This document shows, piece after piece, positions 60,687-64,000 of a DNA stretch of 64,000 nt. Source of the DNA: Flavobacteriales bacterium UBA6057 (GTDB lineage Bacteria; Bacteroidota; Bacteroidia; Flavobacteriales_G; Salibacteraceae); contig DIYJ01000005.1 of assembly GCA_002428995.1 (NCBI GenBank), positions 406,474 to 470,473 on the forward strand, given 5' to 3'. Under the pieces are notes generated by a model. That model did not search any database and was not told the DNA's origin. It saw only the letters and a list, made by a program, of their open reading frames with translations. The position numbers and the translations under genes were made by a program. Position 1 is the first letter of the stretch. Every line of letters begins with the position of its first letter.

Positions 60687-60731
60687 GTCATCCTGAGGAG
60701 TGCCGCGATGCGGCACGTCTCGAAGGGTGAC
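60687..60731 (+). repeat. REP-like palindromic repeat, copy 2
   Basis: GTCATCCTGAGGAGTGCCGC-gat-GCGGCAC, then GTCTCGAAGGGTGAC. The inner stem sequence differs from copy 1 but still pairs, a sign that the hairpin is conserved. Confidence 0.75.
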
Positions 60732-60782
60732 ACCACCACTCCACAAACCCCTCCAGAGCCCCGAACTGGTTACATTCGCGCC

Positions 60783-61952
60783 ATGGCCTTCTCTCCAAAC
60801 CTCGCTCAAACCAGTCCGTTCCCGATGAACATCGAAGTGGACAAAGCCGAGGGCTGCTACATCTGGGATACCAACGGCAAACAATACCTAGACCTGATTT
60901 CAGGCATTGCCGTCACCAACATCGGGCATCGTCACCCGCATGTGATCCAGGCCATCAAAGATCAGCTGGACCGCTACCAGCACGTGATTCCCTTTGGAGA
61001 GTTCTCACAAGCCCCGCAAAACAAGCTGGCCGACAAGCTTGCTTCCCTCCTGCCCAATTCGCTCAATTGCAGCTACTTCGTAAACTCTGGAACCGAGGCC
61101 AACGAAGCAGCCCTGAAATTGGCCAAGCGTGCCACGGGTCGACATGAGGTAGTCGCCATGAAGCGCAGCTATCACGGAGCCACACATGGCTCGCTGAGCG
61201 TGACGGGCAACGAGATCAAAAAGCAGCAATTCAGACCTTTCATTCCAGGAACGACCTTCATTGATTTCAACAACCTGGCTGAGCTCAGTCAAATCACTGA
61301 GCGCACCGCAGCGGTGATCATCGAAATTGTGCAAGGTGATGCCGGAGTTCGCATTCCGGATCGGGAGTACCTGCTGGCGCTTAGGAAGCGTTGCGATGAA
61401 GTGGGCGCCCTGCTTATTGCGGATGAGATTCAAACCGGGTTTGGAAGGACGGGCAGCTGGTTTGCGTTTGAGCACTTTGGCATTGTACCGGACATCCTCA
61501 CCATCGCCAAGGGATTTGGAGGAGGAATGCCAATTGGAGCTTTCATCACTTCGCAAGCGCGCATGAAACTCCTCACACATGACCCGATGCTGGGACACAT
61601 CACCACTTTTGGCGGCCATCCTGTGTGTTGCGCAGCTGCGCTGGCCAACATCGAGGTGCTGGAAAGAGAAGACTGGATCGTAAAAGCCGAGGCAAAGGGA
61701 GCTTTCCTTCACTCACGACTGCAACACCCGAAGATCAAAGAAGTAAGACAGATCGGCCTGATGCTGGCCGTGGAGCTAGAAACCGAGGAACAGGTGGTGG
61801 CTTGCATTGATGCACTGAAGGATCGTGGAATCATTGCCTTCTACTTCCTGAGCAGTCGAAATGCCTTTCGACTCGCACCGCCTCTATGCATTTCTCAAGA
61901 AGACCTGAGCGTTGCATCCAAGGAGATTCTAAGTGTAATCGAAACACTGTAG
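60783..61952 (+). CDS. Class III PLP aminotransferase (acetylornithine/aspartate aminotransferase-like)
   Basis: A 389-residue fold-type I aminotransferase: FVNSGTEANEAALKLAKRATG, SYHGATHGSLSVTG, the cofactor Asp in LLIADEIQTGFGRTG and PLP-binding Lys243 in TIAKGFGGGMPIGAF. It matches the ArgD/LysJ group, but it is not next to arginine or lysine genes and substrate is unproven. I use ATG 60783; the upstream frame to 60708 reads through a REP-like repeat. TACATTCG (60772-60779), one base off the promoter box, ends 3 bases before the ATG. Confidence 0.85.
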   Translation: MAFSPNLAQTSPFPMNIEVDKAEGCYIWDTNGKQYLDLISGIAVTNIGHRHPHVIQAIKDQLDRYQHVIPFGEFSQAPQNKLADKLASLLPNSLNCSYFVNSGTEANEAALKLAKRATGRHEVVAMKRSYHGATHGSLSVTGNEIKKQQFRPFIPGTTFIDFNNLAELSQITERTAAVIIEIVQGDAGVRIPDREYLLALRKRCDEVGALLIADEIQTGFGRTGSWFAFEHFGIVPDILTIAKGFGGGMPIGAFITSQARMKLLTHDPMLGHITTFGGHPVCCAAALANIEVLEREDWIVKAEAKGAFLHSRLQHPKIKEVRQIGLMLAVELETEEQVVACIDALKDRGIIAFYFLSSRNAFRLAPPLCISQEDLSVASKEILSVIETL

Positions 61953-62101
61953 ACCTAGTCCAGGCTGATTGATCCACCCAGAAGGTTCGACAGCATTCCT
62001 CTCCAGTAACCAATCAAGCTTCTCAAAGTGTTGCTCCCAAGTTCAGTTTAAGAAATAGGTTTACATTTCCTTCTGTAACCGAACCCCTTCACCCCATACT
62101 C

Positions 62102-63595
62102 ATGCGATTCAAACTTCTGATCTCGACTGTGCTTGTCATTTTTGCGACACTACTGAATGCAGTTGGACAAACCAGCGCATGCGATCAACTCCATACTTCG
62201 GATACCTCCTTCTCCGGCTGGGAAGCCTTCTACAGTCATTTTGACCTTATCGGCACCTCTGGTCAAGACACTGGCTTTGTAATGGGGAGGCATACCATCA
62301 TGGATTCAGGACAAGTAGACTTCTATGCCGACATGATGTTGTCCAAGACGTTCGGACAGAATCCTTATTCCATTCGAATCGGAAACGACAACGTTGGTGC
62401 ACAGGCCGAACAACTGCGGTTTCTTCTGCCGGTAACATCCGCGAATCGCTATTTGGTCTACCGGTTTGCGTCCGTCATGCACGACCCCAATCACGTTCCT
62501 TCGGACTCTCCTATGTTCAGATTTCGAATCGTGGACCCAACAAGTGACACTACGTTACTGGCCAATGCGGGTGGTGAAGTCATCATTAATCTCCTGAGTA
62601 CCTATCCATCTGCGATTCCGTCTTCGTTTCTCTTCTTTGGGTATTACACTCCCTGGCTCTCAGGGATTGCAGATCTTTCTGGATTTGTAGGGCAAAATGT
62701 GATCATAGAGCTGACGAATCGCGACTGTGGCTTAGGCGCTCACTTTGGCTATACCTATGTTTCTATGGAGTGTTATGGCGGATTGGACAACCTCTACTGC
62801 GAAGACACCTTCACCGTGGCTGCACCCGAGGGTTTCGAATATGCATGGAGCAATGGGGATACTGCGGCTCAGACCATTTATTATTCAAACAATCAGATCT
62901 CGCTGGAAGCATGCACCATCACAGATGACTTCCAAAACACTGTGAATGTGCCGTTCACCGCTTCCTTCAACACACAATCCTTCATCGACACCACTGTCTG
63001 CGATGATGCCCCGATCACCTTCGCAGGCACACTAATAACGGCCACTGGAAACTATGTTGACACCTTAGCGACAAGTTCGGGATGCGATTCGGTGATTAAC
63101 CTGGTCGTTCAGGTGGATTCCATCAACTCGATTGAATTGACGGTGGATTCACTCGGTTCCATCAGCGCTCCTGACGGATTCAACTCCTACCAATGGATTA
63201 ACTGTGAAGACCTCAGCTCGGCTTCCGGGTCGATGGACGGCAATGTATTTACTCCAGATTCTTCAGGCAGCTATTCGTTGGTCATCGGCAATGCGTTCTG
63301 CGAGGATACGCTTGAGTGTGTGGAAGTTTCGGTCTTACCGAACGGAATCCAGGATCGGCAAGTCCCTGAAGTAAGGCTTTATCCTAATCCTGCCTCTGAA
63401 ACGGTCACTATCGAATTGCCTCTGAAAGCTCCCTTACCGATCACACTTTCAAACACACTCGGAACCATTGTGATGCGTGATGTACTGAGCGAAGACCGAA
63501 CGAAGTTGGATGTCTCTGCGCTGCCTCCAGGCGTCTACTTTTTTACCATTGGTTCGAAGACGCTCGCCACACAACATAGAATCATCATCCAATAA
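62102..63595 (+). CDS. T9SS-exported protein of unknown function
   Basis: A 497-residue protein with a signal peptide (LISTVLVIFATLLNAVGQ), an N-terminal domain of about 220 residues that looks like a jelly-roll lectin or PA14-like sandwich, a middle part with two Ig/SprB-like stretches (such as CDDAPITFAGTLITATGNY and SCDSVINLVVQVDSI), and a C-terminal type IX sorting domain (VRLYPNPASETVTIELPL...LPPGVYFFTIGSK...HRIIIQ). It is likely displayed on the cell surface. Role unknown. Confidence 0.85.
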   Translation: MRFKLLISTVLVIFATLLNAVGQTSACDQLHTSDTSFSGWEAFYSHFDLIGTSGQDTGFVMGRHTIMDSGQVDFYADMMLSKTFGQNPYSIRIGNDNVGAQAEQLRFLLPVTSANRYLVYRFASVMHDPNHVPSDSPMFRFRIVDPTSDTTLLANAGGEVIINLLSTYPSAIPSSFLFFGYYTPWLSGIADLSGFVGQNVIIELTNRDCGLGAHFGYTYVSMECYGGLDNLYCEDTFTVAAPEGFEYAWSNGDTAAQTIYYSNNQISLEACTITDDFQNTVNVPFTASFNTQSFIDTTVCDDAPITFAGTLITATGNYVDTLATSSGCDSVINLVVQVDSINSIELTVDSLGSISAPDGFNSYQWINCEDLSSASGSMDGNVFTPDSSGSYSLVIGNAFCEDTLECVEVSVLPNGIQDRQVPEVRLYPNPASETVTIELPLKAPLPITLSNTLGTIVMRDVLSEDRTKLDVSALPPGVYFFTIGSKTLATQHRIIIQ

Positions 63596-63624
63596 AAAAG
63601 GCCGTGGTTTTCACCACAGCCTTT
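63595..63624. terminator. Bidirectional terminator between the T9SS cargo and the peroxiredoxin
   Basis: AAAAGGC-c-GTGGT and ACCAC-a-GCCTTT pair around TTTC. It lies between the convergent stops and has T or A runs on both sides. Confidence 0.8.
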
Positions 63625-63647
63625 CCTTTCATATTCGATTGCTCTTC

Positions 63648-64000
63648 TTAGTTCACAGAGAGGTAAGAAGCTACACCCTCGTGAGAAGCAGTCATTGCTG
63701 ACTCGCCTTTCTGCCAGTTTGCAGGACAAACTTCTCCGTTTTCTTCGTTGAACTGAAGCGCATCCACCATGCGGATTACTTCATCTACGTTACGACCGAG
63801 TGGCATGTCGTTCACCAGCTGGTGACGCACAACTCCTGACTTGTCGATAAGGAACAGACCACGGTAGGCTACCAGCTCACCTTCGTTGCGAAGCATGTTT
63901 TCATCATCGTAGTAGAAATCCCCTGCCAACACATCATAGTTGTAAGAGATGGTCTTGTTTGTATCTGCAACCACTGGGTAAGTGATTCCCTTGATACCAC
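63648..64000 (-). CDS. Peroxiredoxin, 2-Cys AhpC/Prx type (5' end cut off)
   Basis: The frame runs off the right edge of the window, so the N-terminal part with the peroxidatic Cys is missing. What is seen is the C-terminal half of a 2-Cys peroxiredoxin: GIKGITYPVVADTNK, YRGLFLIDKSGVVRHQLVND, LGRNVDEVIRMVDALQF and the resolving Cys in EVCPANW. Such enzymes reduce hydrogen peroxide and organic peroxides. The GTG that could be read as a start inside the window is internal. Confidence 0.92.
   Translation of the reverse strand, partial: GIKGITYPVVADTNKTISYNYDVLAGDFYYDDENMLRNEGELVAYRGLFLIDKSGVVRHQLVNDMPLGRNVDEVIRMVDALQFNEENGEVCPANWQKGESAMTASHEGVASYLSVN

Noticed and set aside
60708..60782. N-terminal extension of the aminotransferase
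   Set aside because: It reads through the REP-like repeat; the ATG at 60783 fits the family start.

Overview
The window is a chromosomal piece of a Bacteroidota bacterium, most likely of the order Flavobacteriales. Evidence read directly: several genes start just behind a TAnnTTTG box, the Bacteroidota promoter; two secreted proteins end in a type IX secretion sorting domain (54191-55480, 62102-63595); there are four LytTR or LuxR type signalling systems with TPR or 5TM-like sensors; and DnaE carries an N-terminal exonuclease domain. The order-level placement is inference. No phage, transposase, CRISPR array or rRNA was seen; one tRNA (Leu, anticodon CAG) is present.

Layout. 1-6617: a truncated TPR/HTH membrane regulator, a GtrA protein, an ArnT-like glycosyltransferase, a TPR protein, trmD and rplS. 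6784-15187 (minus): a GT9 glycosyltransferase coupled to a giant membrane protein, a small membrane protein, a membrane LytTR regulator, and a KDO operon (kdsA, an FSA/transaldolase-CBS fusion, a KdsC-like phosphatase). 15375-21753: prolyl oligopeptidase, small secreted or unknown proteins, a TPR histidine kinase and tRNA-Leu. 22275-32654: a beta-helix surface protein, a lipoprotein, a LytS/LytR pair, a GCS2-CBS ligase with an aspartoacylase-like hydrolase, a SMUG-type DNA glycosylase, ThpR and Hsp20.

33140-46765: ribBA, a TPMT-like methyltransferase, a three-gene overlapping minus-strand unit (secreted coiled-coil protein, beta-propeller protein with a decayed SpoIIE-like domain, GldN-like lipoprotein), a phosphoribosyltransferase, shikimate kinase, a large N-acyltransferase-like protein, a GT2 enzyme, and a TPR sensor kinase with its NarL-type regulator. 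46828-53303: a CDP-sugar cluster (RfbF, RfbG, RfbC-like epimerase, RmlD-like reductase, a His-for-Lys DegT dehydratase) interrupted by intergenic repeats and a DUF4105 gene. 53364-64000: an outer-membrane barrel, T9SS cargo, dnaE, trxA, an argD-type aminotransferase, another T9SS cargo and a partial peroxiredoxin.

A theme is envelope polysaccharide: KDO synthesis, glycosyltransferases and CDP-deoxysugar synthesis. The observations most worth following are the aldolase-CBS fusion sitting where arabinose-5-phosphate isomerase would be expected, the iron-sulfur-less dehydratase in the CDP-sugar cluster, and two families of strictly periodic intergenic repeats (6/7 bp and 8 bp units).
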